Positions 15,335 through 23,369 of a stretch of 29,374 nucleotides of DNA are shown here, one piece after another (the first letter of the stretch is position 1; each line of letters opens with the position of its first letter). The notes beneath the pieces are model-generated. The model was not told the origin of the DNA. It did no database searches and saw only the letters and a program-made list of their open reading frames with translations. Source of the DNA: a virus; IMG/VR virus record IMGVR_UViG_3300001473_000008, positions 1 through 29,374 of that record. One strand, 5' to 3'. The translations under genes were made by a program, and so were the position numbers.

Positions 15335-15855
15335 GACGGGTTTCTTTGAACCAGCGACTTTCGCAGGAAGAAAACTCGACCAACGAGATTGAAGTTGCGT
15401 TGTTTCATATCGAGCATACGGCTCTGTCGGAGCCCATTCGGCTTTCAACTGACAATACCGAACGACTTTCCGTTGAACCGCTGGCCTATGGAACACGGTC
15501 ATCGTTCAATGGTGCCAACCCGGTCAGCGAGCCCTTTCAATTCGTGCTCGTCTCTGCCGACTTGCCGAGTGACCTTGAAGAAGCACCTGCAGAAGCGGTC
15601 CTCATTCTTGAGAACGTGACAAAGGGCATCGCCGATCTCCTGCAGATGATCACCACGCAGGCGACGGTCGACATGGCGGTCGTGCTCGCCTCATCGCCCG
15701 ATCAGCTTGAAGCTGAATATCGTGATTTGCGTCTCGTGCGCGCCGAAGGCGACGCATCCGAAATCTCGCTCTTTTTGAGCCGTCAACCGATCGAAGAAGA
15801 GAGTTTTCCCTCCGTGCGCATGACAAAACAGCGATTTCCGGGGCTTCACAGATGA
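15331..15855 (+). CDS. DUF1833-type minor tail protein (gpL position)
   Basis: This 174-aa protein is read from TTG 15331, which overlaps the previous stop (TTGA). The opening LRRVSLNQRLSQEENSTNEI and the following EVALFHIEHTALSEPIRLS match the usual start of DUF1833 tail proteins, so the open frame upstream to 15244 is not coding. Later strands include AYGTRSSFNGANPVSEPFQF. In lambda order this place belongs to gpL, a distal tail tip component that contacts the hub. The stop overlaps the next ATG by four bases. The TTG start is the least certain point; TTG 15346 is an alternative. Confidence 0.8.
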   Translation: MRRVSLNQRLSQEENSTNEIEVALFHIEHTALSEPIRLSTDNTERLSVEPLAYGTRSSFNGANPVSEPFQFVLVSADLPSDLEEAPAEAVLILENVTKGIADLLQMITTQATVDMAVVLASSPDQLEAEYRDLRLVRAEGDASEISLFLSRQPIEEESFPSVRMTKQRFPGLHR

Positions 15856-16274
15856 GTTGGAGCAACAAATACGTCGGCATTCCATTCAAGGAATTCGGCC
15901 GCGAGAGCAAGGGCTGCGATTGCTACGGCCTTGCAGTTCTCGTTTATGCAGAAGAGCTTGGCATGCAGCTCCTTTCTTACGCAGGCGACTATGTCAGCTG
16001 CGATGAGCGCAGCGAACTCAACGTTCTCTTTTCAAACGCGATTGACTTCGGCCCCTGGCGTAAAATCGAGGGCGCTGCCAAGCCTTTCGATATCGCGCTG
16101 TTTCGCATAGGCAATCTGGCTGCGCATTGCGGCGTCGTCGTTAAAAGTGGTGTGATGCTCCACGTCCAAGGCGAAGACCAGGTCAAGGTAGAGAGCTATC
16201 AAAGCGGTGCCTGGAAGCCGCGGCTGCTCGGTCACTACCGCCATGCTGATCTAGTGGAGCGTTCCTTTGACTGA
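15852..16274 (+). CDS. NlpC/P60-family tail tip peptidase (gpK-like)
   Basis: This 140-aa protein shows an NlpC/P60 cysteine peptidase pattern: the nucleophile region GCDCYGLAVLVY with Cys24 (GCDC-Y-G) the likely active residue, His in NLAAHCGVVV, and a further His in MLHVQGED. The family cleaves peptidoglycan peptides. Lambda gpK carries a related domain and acts in tail tip assembly and cell-wall crossing. This protein is the bare peptidase, without the JAB/Mov34 part present in lambda gpK. ATGA overlap at 15852 couples it to the DUF1833 gene. Confidence 0.88.
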   Translation: MSWSNKYVGIPFKEFGRESKGCDCYGLAVLVYAEELGMQLLSYAGDYVSCDERSELNVLFSNAIDFGPWRKIEGAAKPFDIALFRIGNLAAHCGVVVKSGVMLHVQGEDQVKVESYQSGAWKPRLLGHYRHADLVERSFD

Positions 16275-19263
16275 GACCGTCCCCGTCATTGCTGCGCCGC
16301 TGTTCGACCCGGGTATTGGCCGGATCGATCTGACGCTACCGCAAGGGCTGTCGCTTGCAGAAATCGTTGCGACTGCTTTGCCTGAAGCGGTCGGTGAGGA
16401 CCTGCCGATCCGCGTTGCTCTCGTGACCGATAAAGGCGCAGAGATCATTCAGCGCAAGAACTGGCAGTTCGTCAGACCGCGTCCGGGCGTTCGGGTTGTC
16501 ATCAGGGTGTTGCCGGGAAAGAACGCCCTGCGGTCGATCCTCCAGGTCGTGGTCGCCATCGCGGCGATCGCAATTGGTGCCTTCTTTGCGCCGGTTCTTG
16601 CTGGTGCTTTCGGAATTTCCGTTGGCCTGGCGCAAGCAGGTTTGTCACTTGGTGTCACCGCCCTCGGCAATCTCCTGATCAATGCGCTCGTCCCGCCTGC
16701 GAGTCCCGACACGTCAGCTGCGACTTCGGACAGTGAAGTGAAGCAGTCTTTCACCGTCAGTGGCTGGAAAAATCGCTTGGCGCCAGACGCGCCGCTTCCG
16801 GTTCCATTTGGTGAGCACCGCTATGCGCCGCCCTTTGCAGCCCGGCCATACACCGAGATTGTCGGAGACATTCAGTACATTCGCGCACTGTTCGTTTTCG
16901 GTCCAGGTCCGATCGATCTTTCAGAATTCAAGATCGGCACTACCGATATCGACGAGTACGACGAGGTCGAGATGGAAATTAGGGAAGGGCGCCCTGATGA
17001 CGAGCCGGTCACGTTGTTCCCAAGACAAGTATTGGAAGACCCCGCCGGTACCGATCTCACGCGGCCATTGCCGCGCAACGATGCAGGCAATGTGATTTCC
17101 GGACCGTCGACCGAGGAGCCGGTCGTTCGCTATTCGGCGGCAAACGGAACCGGCGCATCGGTGATTGTCTCTTTCCCGGGCGGACTGTTCCAGTACGACA
17201 ACAATGGCAATCTACAATCTCTCAGTGTTTCAGTTCGCATTCGCTATCGGGCGCAGGATAGTGAAGATCCCTGGATCGATGTCACGACGCTGAACGTTGC
17301 CGCGGCAAAGCGTGAAGCCTTTTATAGACAGCACACTTGGGACTTCCCGGCGCGCGGCCGCTACGAGATCGAAGTCACCCGAATGACCGACGAGCGGACC
17401 AGTGCGCGCGTTCAGGACAGGTCCGTGCTGGTTGCCGTTCAAACCATACGGCCAGAGTATCCGATCAACTACGAGGAGCCGCTTGCAATTGTCGCCGTGC
17501 GGGTGAAGGCAACCTATCAGCTGAACGGAGCGCTCGACGATCTGAATGGCATTGCCAAGCGCGTTTGTCCCGATTGGGACAGCAGCTCTGGTACCTGGAT
17601 CGAACGCGCGACGACCAACCCAGCCTCGCTCTATAGGTGGTTGCTCCAGTCGACGGTCAATGCGTATCCGGTGCCTGACAGCGCAATAGATCTCGATCAG
17701 CTTGCCGCGTGGCATGATTTCTGCGCGTTGAAAGGCCTGGAATTCAACTTCGTTCTCGATACCGATCTGTCTCTTTTGGAGGTCCTGCAGCTGATCGCCG
17801 GAGCAGGACGGGCCTCACCCCGTCATGATGGCGTCAAATGGAGCGTTGTGGTCGACAAGCCTCAGGATCTCGTCATCGACCATATCAACCCACGCAACTC
17901 AGAAAACTTCCGGTGGCAACGGATCTATCTTGACCCGCCTGATGCGTTTCGCGTGCCGTTCTTCGATAAAACCAACGACTATGAGCCCGCAGAACGGATT
18001 GTGCCGTGGCCGGGTTTTTCCGGCGAGGTCACGCTCACGGAAGAAATTGAGCTGCCCGGGAAGACCGATCCGGACGAAATCTGGATTGAAGCGCGCCGAC
18101 GTCAGTATGAGCTGATCCATCGACCGAACATTTATAGCGCGCTTCAAGATGGCGCTGCGCGCGTTGCAACACGTGGCGACTTGGTCATGGGTTCGTTTGA
18201 TGAGCTTGAGCAGACCCAGATCGCAGCACGCGTTGCCAGAGTTGAAGACCAGATCGTCGTCCTGGACGAAGAGATTACGATGATAGCTGGTGAAACCTAC
18301 GCGATCCGGTTCCGCTCTGGTCTTTCCGAGGATGACACGGTCGGAGTTTCCACTGTGCGAGGCGTTAAAACCATCGAAGGTGTTTCGAATGCGGTTACTC
18401 TGGAAGGTGGCGGTGTCCTGCCGACGGAAGGTGCCGTCGTTCATTTCGGGAAGGCAGTCTCAGAAAGCAAGGCACTGATCATCAAGGGTGTTGAGTCCGG
18501 CGAGGCATTCACAAGCCACGTTACGATGATCGATGCATCTCCGGTCGTCGATACACTCACCGACGCAGAAACACCGCCAACATGGTCTGGCGTTGTCGGA
18601 AGCGAACTCAATGATCCTTTGCTGGTCCCAGCCGCGCCGGTCTTCACTTCGGTTCGAACTGGCTTTGCAGGAACCGGTGACCCGGATGGTCTGGATGTTC
18701 TCATCAGCCAGGGAACTGGAAGCGCCGCGTCCGTGGCGACTTTCGAAATTGACCACCGCCTTACCGGTACGGCGATATGGACCACAATCGTCATTTCGTC
18801 GGGGGATGGCGGCTCACCAATCTCGGGATACGTCAACGGCGACGACGTTGACTTGCGTGCGCGCGCCCTGACCCCGAACGGCACGCCAGGTCCTTACAAC
18901 ACAATCGCGATCGTTACGATCGGCGATACAGACGCCGGGTTGCCGATGGCGCTTGGAGCCGGCAGCGGAGTTGTCGGCGATGTCGCGCACGCGGATATCA
19001 CCATCGTCACTCAGAATGACGACAACGTTGTTTCGGTGGTCATCTATAGGCTGGCGGCTGGCGGTACGCTCGATAGGGCATTGCACGGCATCGGGAGCCA
19101 TCTGGTTTCCAAATCTGCCACCCTCGTTGTCACGGACGGTGATGCGACCGGCCAGGACACCAGTCTTCTGCCTGCCGGCGATTACGACTACTACCTCGAA
19201 CCTTTGAACCAAGATGACCAGGCGGGACCGCTCGCCGGACCGTTCACGGTGACCGTTACTTAA
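16267..19263 (+). CDS. Tail tip/host-specificity protein, gpJ (TipJ) family with gpI-like N-terminus
   Basis: This 998-aa central tail fibre/tip protein reads from TTG 16267, preceded by GGAG, and overlaps the peptidase gene by eight bases. Residues ~1-90 form a small beta-grasp-like region followed by two hydrophobic stretches (~95-150, VVVAIAAIAIGAFFAPVLAG and on), the arrangement of gpI-like sequences joined to gpJ. The middle holds hub-like domains (~165-700; for example FTVSGWKNRLAPDAPLPVPFG and WDFPARGRYEIEVTRMTDERT). The C-terminal ~200 residues are beta-sandwich, fibronectin-III-like (TFEIDHRLTGTAIWTT). gpJ contacts the host receptor at the tail tip. No separate gpI gene is present, consistent with fusion. 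Confidence 0.9.
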   Translation: MTETVPVIAAPLFDPGIGRIDLTLPQGLSLAEIVATALPEAVGEDLPIRVALVTDKGAEIIQRKNWQFVRPRPGVRVVIRVLPGKNALRSILQVVVAIAAIAIGAFFAPVLAGAFGISVGLAQAGLSLGVTALGNLLINALVPPASPDTSAATSDSEVKQSFTVSGWKNRLAPDAPLPVPFGEHRYAPPFAARPYTEIVGDIQYIRALFVFGPGPIDLSEFKIGTTDIDEYDEVEMEIREGRPDDEPVTLFPRQVLEDPAGTDLTRPLPRNDAGNVISGPSTEEPVVRYSAANGTGASVIVSFPGGLFQYDNNGNLQSLSVSVRIRYRAQDSEDPWIDVTTLNVAAAKREAFYRQHTWDFPARGRYEIEVTRMTDERTSARVQDRSVLVAVQTIRPEYPINYEEPLAIVAVRVKATYQLNGALDDLNGIAKRVCPDWDSSSGTWIERATTNPASLYRWLLQSTVNAYPVPDSAIDLDQLAAWHDFCALKGLEFNFVLDTDLSLLEVLQLIAGAGRASPRHDGVKWSVVVDKPQDLVIDHINPRNSENFRWQRIYLDPPDAFRVPFFDKTNDYEPAERIVPWPGFSGEVTLTEEIELPGKTDPDEIWIEARRRQYELIHRPNIYSALQDGAARVATRGDLVMGSFDELEQTQIAARVARVEDQIVVLDEEITMIAGETYAIRFRSGLSEDDTVGVSTVRGVKTIEGVSNAVTLEGGGVLPTEGAVVHFGKAVSESKALIIKGVESGEAFTSHVTMIDASPVVDTLTDAETPPTWSGVVGSELNDPLLVPAAPVFTSVRTGFAGTGDPDGLDVLISQGTGSAASVATFEIDHRLTGTAIWTTIVISSGDGGSPISGYVNGDDVDLRARALTPNGTPGPYNTIAIVTIGDTDAGLPMALGAGSGVVGDVAHADITIVTQNDDNVVSVVIYRLAAGGTLDRALHGIGSHLVSKSATLVVTDGDATGQDTSLLPAGDYDYYLEPLNQDDQAGPLAGPFTVTVT

Positions 19264-19274
19264 GGAGTGCCTTC

Positions 19275-20561
19275 ATGGGCGTTAGAACAGACAGCTTTAA
19301 CTCGGTGTCGGTGATCAGCGAACTGATGGGTCATGTTGAAGTCGGGGGGCAAAAAACGACCGCCGTGATCCCGGTGGCGCAATTGGCGACACAACTCGAA
19401 GCTTCTCGCGGGGACGACTATTCAACGCTCGCTGAACTTCAAGCAGATCTGAGCTGGATAGCAGGAGCTTTGGCGCGCGTCTGGGGCGATCCGGTTATCG
19501 GAAACCGGGGAGTTTATCAGAAGTCTGGAGATGTTGGTGCCGGTGATTGGACGCGGATCGGGCCATTGCCTGAGACCGATCTTTCGCGATCGCTTCGTGT
19601 TCCGGTCGGAGAATCGATCAACCCGTTTCCCGATGCTGCGACACGCGCTGGAACCGTGGTCATGTTTGACGGGGACGGCCAGCCCATTCCAGGGCCGGAT
19701 GCTTCCGACATCGCCAACGCGCAGACCGCAGCTGCCCTTGCTGCAGCTGCCAAGACGGACTCGGAAGCAGCGCGCGATGCAGCCGTTGCTGCTGCTGCTT
19801 CGCTGGATACATCGAATTTCGTCCGCAACGATGTTCCGACCGATATTGATGCGGCCACGAAATGGCTCGATAACCGCGCCGCGTCATTCGGTACCGGTGG
19901 CGATTTCAACGTCATGCATGATGGCACCAACACGACACTTTGGAACATCACCGGAAACATCATCATCGAGAGCCGGGCAGCAGGCGCAACCTTCGGCCTG
20001 TCATCGGCAAAGGCGAATGGCGTTGTCCGTCGCGGTGTTGAGCTGATTGCGGGACTTCAAACCGTCCTTCTCTATGACGGTGTGCAGAAGCTTGCGACCG
20101 ACAACGAAGGTGCAACCATCAGCGGCCGTCTTCTCGCTGAGGATGGCTACTACATCGGCAAGGAAGCCGGTGGCTCTTCTTTCGGTCGCTATTGGGACGA
20201 TACGGCAGACGTTCACCGGTCCTTTGGCTGGAATGACGCCAACCAGCGCTTTGAATACGAGGACAGCGCCGGGGCCATGCACCGGCTCGATGGCATTGGC
20301 ATTGGCCAGACCTGGTCTGAGCCGAGCCGTGCCCTCAACGTTTGGCATCAGAACACAACCGGCAAGCCGATCATGGTCGTCATCAGGGGCGGTAACAACG
20401 GCTCGGGAACCATCGATATCTCGCAAGATGGTGTCACTGCCGATGTCACGATGGACAACAACTCGGTTGCCGGCGCGAACCAGATGAACAGCGTCATCGT
20501 TCCACCAGGCCACTACTACCGCGCCCGCAGTCTTGTGACCAACATTTACGAACTCGCCTAA
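19275..20561 (+). CDS. Tail fibre protein
   Basis: This 428-aa protein has a fibre-like plan. The N-terminal ~100 residues probably attach to the tail (VISELMGHVEVGGQKTTAVIPVAQLATQ, then a GVYQKSGDVGAGDWTRIG module frequent in phage fibres). An Ala-rich coiled-coil shaft lies at ~160-195 (AAALAAAAKTDSEAARDAAVAA). The beta-rich C-terminal receptor-binding head is Asn/Gly-rich and ends VPPGHYYRARSLVTNIYELA. AAGGAG directly follows the gpJ stop and gives ATG 19275 a strong ribosome binding site. The following small gene may encode a partner or chaperone. Confidence 0.82.
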   Translation: MGVRTDSFNSVSVISELMGHVEVGGQKTTAVIPVAQLATQLEASRGDDYSTLAELQADLSWIAGALARVWGDPVIGNRGVYQKSGDVGAGDWTRIGPLPETDLSRSLRVPVGESINPFPDAATRAGTVVMFDGDGQPIPGPDASDIANAQTAAALAAAAKTDSEAARDAAVAAAASLDTSNFVRNDVPTDIDAATKWLDNRAASFGTGGDFNVMHDGTNTTLWNITGNIIIESRAAGATFGLSSAKANGVVRRGVELIAGLQTVLLYDGVQKLATDNEGATISGRLLAEDGYYIGKEAGGSSFGRYWDDTADVHRSFGWNDANQRFEYEDSAGAMHRLDGIGIGQTWSEPSRALNVWHQNTTGKPIMVVIRGGNNGSGTIDISQDGVTADVTMDNNSVAGANQMNSVIVPPGHYYRARSLVTNIYELA

Positions 20562-20571
20562 GGGGACGCTC

Positions 20572-21165
20572 ATGCAAACCGGCTTTTATCATCCCGATCG
20601 TTTCGGCGGTCAGCCCTGGTTTCCGATTTCAGAACCGACCCCTGAAATCCTTGCCAGCTATCCTGACGGTTATGTTTCAGGTGTTCCCGTGCCTCCCGGC
20701 GAGGACTACGACTATGACCCTGTATTGAATGATTGGGTATTCAGCCCCAAGGCCAAGTACACGCTGGAAAGCGCAATGGCGATGATTGTTGCGTATGCCG
20801 AGGCTTTTGAGGCCCATGTAGCCGGCAATGTTTCCATCGGTGAGAAGCTCTCCTGGACCGTGAAGGAAGCGGCGGCCGAGGCACATATCGCAGGCAACGC
20901 GACGGCCGATCAGATCGCGATGTTGCAGGCGGAAGCCGACCAGACCGGTGAAAGCCTCTCGGATCTGTCAAATGCAATCCTCTCCAACGCGACCTCGTTT
21001 CGGCAGATCGCCGGCTCGATCGCAGGGCTTCGGCGCGCGACACGGGTCGCATTGGAGGCCGAAAGCGATCCGGTGAACTACGCCAGCATTCTTCAAACCG
21101 CGCAGGCAAACGCAAACGCACTCGCCGTCTCGCTCGGTCTGTCCCCGATGACTTGGGACGTTTGA
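20572..21165 (+). CDS. Fibre-associated protein, possibly tail fibre assembly protein
   Basis: This 197-aa protein has a short N-terminal beta part (MQTGFYHPDRFGGQPWFPIS, YDPVLNDWVFSPKAKYT). The long helical C-terminal region (~65-190) carries two similar segments, EAFEAHVAGNVSIGEKLSWT and AAAEAHIAGNATADQIAML, suggesting an internal duplication. The small N-domain plus helical C-domain directly after a fibre gene is the common layout of fibre assembly chaperones, but no family was recognised. AAGGGGA gives ATG 20572 a good ribosome binding site. It is the last gene before a hairpin terminator. Confidence 0.6.
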   Translation: MQTGFYHPDRFGGQPWFPISEPTPEILASYPDGYVSGVPVPPGEDYDYDPVLNDWVFSPKAKYTLESAMAMIVAYAEAFEAHVAGNVSIGEKLSWTVKEAAAEAHIAGNATADQIAMLQAEADQTGESLSDLSNAILSNATSFRQIAGSIAGLRRATRVALEAESDPVNYASILQTAQANANALAVSLGLSPMTWDV

Positions 21166-21200
21166 CGGATCGAAAGCTTCAATTTTGCAAACTTTTCCAG

Positions 21201-21221
21201 CCGCCTTCAGGGCGGTTTTTT
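21201..21221 (+). terminator. Rho-independent-type terminator before the lysis cassette
   Basis: CCGCC (21201-21205) pairs with GGCGG (21211-21215) around a TTCAG loop and is followed by six T residues (21216-21221). It sits 36 bases after the fibre-associated gene stop and just upstream of the endolysin start, so the lysis genes may be partly uncoupled from tail gene transcription. Confidence 0.75.
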
Positions 21222-21241
21222 CGTGTCTGAAAGGAAATCAC

Positions 21242-22144
21242 ATGGATACCAGTGAAAGGGGTGTTGCCTTCGTTGAGGCGCACGAAGGGTTCGTGTCGAG
21301 GGCTTATCTCGACCCGGTCGGCGTCTTGACTATCGGAACCGGGTTCACGAACCGCAGTGCTGTGTTCCGCAAGATGTGGGATGGAAAACTCAAGCCTGGC
21401 GACACGATCACCCGGGAGCAGAACCAACGCATCTTGAAAGAAGCGTTGGCTGAGGAGTACGAGCCGCCTGTCGAAGCTGGCATGCCTGACGATGCCACGC
21501 AGAACGAGTTCGATGCGGCAGTATCTGCAACATTCAATCTCGGTCCCCGGTTCATGGGCTGGAAGGCGGCGCAGCTCTGGAAGGCTGGCGAGCGGGTAGC
21601 CGCGGCACAGCATTGGGCTGAAAACTACAATAAAGCCGGTGGGCGAAAGCTGCCCGGCCTGGTTCGACGCCGGCGTGAGGAGGCGGACCTTTTCCTGACT
21701 GGCAATTATGCGGGTATTTATGACCGCAAGCAGCACGTTGCGGCCGATCATGCGCCTGCAGAGCCGGATCCAGAGGTCAAGGAAGCGCAAGAAGCTTTGA
21801 AGCGCTTCGGGTTCGACCCGGGGGAAATTGATGGCTGGATGGGCAAGAACACGAAAGCGGCTGTTCTCGCGTACCAGAAGACACATCCGCACCTGAACAA
21901 TGACGGCATCATCGGCCCGGCAACGATGGCGCAGCTGCGCCGCGATGCTGTTGCCGTCAAAGACAGCGTTCAAACGGGTGGGGGCGTGACGGCGGTGTCG
22001 ACCATCGGGGCGTTCTTCTCCGGTCTTCCTTGGGGTTGGATCGCCGCCGGCGTTGCTGTCGTCGCGGTGGCCTATTTCGCCTGGCGCTATCGGGATGTGA
22101 TCCAGCGTCGCATCAACACAATGTTCGGGCGCGAGGTGGACTGA
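21242..22144 (+). CDS. Endolysin: GH24 lysozyme with PG-binding domain and C-terminal membrane segment
   Basis: This 300-aa protein cuts peptidoglycan at lysis. The N-terminal GH24 domain has the T4 lysozyme triad spacing: Glu15 (AHEGF), Asp24 (YLDP) and Thr30 (LTIGTGF). A PG_binding_1 domain spans ~180-240 (AQEALKRFGFDPGEIDGWMG, then GIIGPATMAQLRR). Residues ~262-282 (WGWIAAGVAVVAVAYFAW) form one transmembrane helix followed by a short basic tail. Start ATG 21242 is chosen because AAAGGAAA lies just upstream; the longer frame from 21185 runs through the terminator. The stop overlaps the holin start. There is no N-terminal SAR or signal sequence, so the C-terminal anchor is notable. Confidence 0.93.
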   Translation: MDTSERGVAFVEAHEGFVSRAYLDPVGVLTIGTGFTNRSAVFRKMWDGKLKPGDTITREQNQRILKEALAEEYEPPVEAGMPDDATQNEFDAAVSATFNLGPRFMGWKAAQLWKAGERVAAAQHWAENYNKAGGRKLPGLVRRRREEADLFLTGNYAGIYDRKQHVAADHAPAEPDPEVKEAQEALKRFGFDPGEIDGWMGKNTKAAVLAYQKTHPHLNNDGIIGPATMAQLRRDAVAVKDSVQTGGGVTAVSTIGAFFSGLPWGWIAAGVAVVAVAYFAWRYRDVIQRRINTMFGREVD

Positions 22145-22626
22145 TGGGGCCGCTTTCGTTTGTCGGGCCGGTCCTCAAGATCGTGTCGTCGATACTGGTC
22201 GGCGATTTCGTTGGCGGAATCAAATCGCTGCTCAAAGACGTCGCTGATGGGAAGGTGACCGTGGCAGAAGCCGAAGCGAAGGTTGATGTCGCCTGGGTGG
22301 ACGCGCAGGCGCGGATGACCGAAGCTCTTGCGGCAAATGCCGCTGATGTCTTCGGTGAAGCGCAAAAAACAATCCAGGCCAGTTTCCAGTCTGAGGACCC
22401 GATGGTTCGGCGTGCTTGGGCATTTGTGGTCTGGTCGCAGACCCTTGTTTTGCTTTGGTACCAGATCGGCATCCCGGTCTACGTCAAATTTTTCGGAGGC
22501 GGCTTCCCCCGAACAGGCGACGACCTGTTGCAGTGGGCATATGCACTCGTTGGCGGTGCGCTCGGCCTTGGGCTGATGGGAGGCGCAAAGCAGGCAGTTT
22601 CGAGCGCGATCAGGGGGCGCCGATGA
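22144..22626 (+). CDS. Holin, GTA-type three-transmembrane family (GTA_holin_3TM-like)
   Basis: This 160-aa protein reads from ATG 22144, overlapping the endolysin stop, with GAGGTGG upstream. The N-terminus has a hydrophobic segment (PVLKIVSSILVGDFVGGI), then an amphipathic helix (ADGKVTVAEAEAKVDVAWVDAQAR). The conserved FQSEDPMVRRAWAFVVWSQT region leads to two more hydrophobic stretches (LVLLWYQIGIPVYVKFF, YALVGGALGLGLMGG). This matches the 3TM holin family known from gene transfer agents and related alphaproteobacterial phages. It would time lysis by perforating the inner membrane. The longer open frame from 22030 shadows the endolysin end. Confidence 0.88.
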   Translation: MGPLSFVGPVLKIVSSILVGDFVGGIKSLLKDVADGKVTVAEAEAKVDVAWVDAQARMTEALAANAADVFGEAQKTIQASFQSEDPMVRRAWAFVVWSQTLVLLWYQIGIPVYVKFFGGGFPRTGDDLLQWAYALVGGALGLGLMGGAKQAVSSAIRGRR

Positions 22627-23015
22627 GCACTCCTGATGGAGGCGATCTTTGGGTAATCGGGACCGGAATCACCCTTATTGCGCTTTTTGCAACGGTTCTC
22701 GGCGGGGTTGTTGCAAGAGATCGCGCCTTGCAGCGCCAGCTGCGCGAGTCCGACGACAAGGCGCAAGACGGCGACAACAAACTGCATGATCGACTGAGCC
22801 GCGTACGGGAAGAATTCTCTCGCGAACTGTCAAAGCTGAGAAACGATTTCAGCGAGTACCAGCTCTTGGCGCAGCGCGAGTATGCCTCCGTTGATCACCT
22901 GAAGGAAGTCGAAACGCGCCTGGCGCAGGCCATCGAGCGTCTCGATTCAAGGTTAGAGGCGATGCCAGGGCAACTCGCCCAGGAACTCAAACAAGTTTTC
23001 AAACCATCTGACTGA
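22623..23015 (+). CDS. Membrane-anchored coiled-coil protein, spanin-like (Rz position)
   Basis: This 130-aa protein starts at ATGA overlapping the holin stop. Residues ~9-31 form one hydrophobic helix (WVIGTGITLIALFATVLGGV). The remainder is highly charged and helical with heptad character (LSRVREEFSRELSKLRNDFS, then HLKEVETRLAQAIERLDSRL). That is the plan of inner-membrane spanins such as Rz, which act after endolysin to disrupt the outer membrane. Only position and architecture support this. No nested Rz1-type lipoprotein with a lipobox was seen in the other frames, so it may be a unimolecular variant or an unrelated lysis accessory protein. Confidence 0.65.
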   Translation: MSTPDGGDLWVIGTGITLIALFATVLGGVVARDRALQRQLRESDDKAQDGDNKLHDRLSRVREEFSRELSKLRNDFSEYQLLAQREYASVDHLKEVETRLAQAIERLDSRLEAMPGQLAQELKQVFKPSD

Positions 23016-23041
23016 CACGCCCGTCGGCGTACGAGGAGAGA

Positions 23042-23311
23042 ATGATGCCTGAACAACTACCCTTTGATGCTCCAAGTGATGCGTGGCTCGAGATTTCTGA
23101 CGGCCATTCTTCTGTTCTCGTCGAGTCTGAGAGCACCGATGATTTCTGGGTTTTCATGGGAACCGCAGAGCCCGCAGACCCAGTGGAAAATGTTCCGAAA
23201 CGCCGCGGTCGTGCCTGGTTTCCCGTCTCATACAACGGCTTGACGGCCACGCAGAAGGTTTACGTGCGCGCCGTAAATCACACCCATCAGGTGACGGTCA
23301 CGCGCGGCTAA
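23042..23311 (+). CDS. Small protein of unknown function between lysis and tailspike genes
   Basis: This 89-aa protein has start ATG 23042 or 23045, both served by GGAGAGA a few bases upstream. It is strand-rich (AWLEISDGHSSVLVESESTD, FWVFMGT, RAWFPVSYNGL, QKVYVRAVNHTHQVTVTRG), suggesting a small beta-sandwich with an acidic first half. There is no signal peptide or membrane segment. It lies between the lysis cassette and the large tailspike-like gene on the same strand. A role as an accessory virion or fibre-tip protein is possible, but no family was recognised. Confidence 0.65.
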   Translation: MMPEQLPFDAPSDAWLEISDGHSSVLVESESTDDFWVFMGTAEPADPVENVPKRRGRAWFPVSYNGLTATQKVYVRAVNHTHQVTVTRG

Positions 23312-23369
23312 TTCGTTCGGCTACGCGCTCTTCGCTTCCTGATCTCTCTATCTTTCAAGGCTCAAAATC

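Noticed and set aside
21179-21973. 264-codon open frame on the minus strand opposite the endolysin
   Set aside because: The endolysin frame has clear catalytic motifs and an RBS; the opposite frame has neither.
22144-23015. Gene transfer agent instead of phage, because of the GTA-type holin
   Set aside because: The head and tail genes are lambda-type (GpA, GpB, gpD, gpE), unlike the HK97-like RcGTA cluster; the holin family is shared with ordinary phages.
22623-23015. Nested Rz1-like lipoprotein within the spanin-like gene
   Set aside because: No signal peptide with a lipobox cysteine was seen in the other plus-strand frames.
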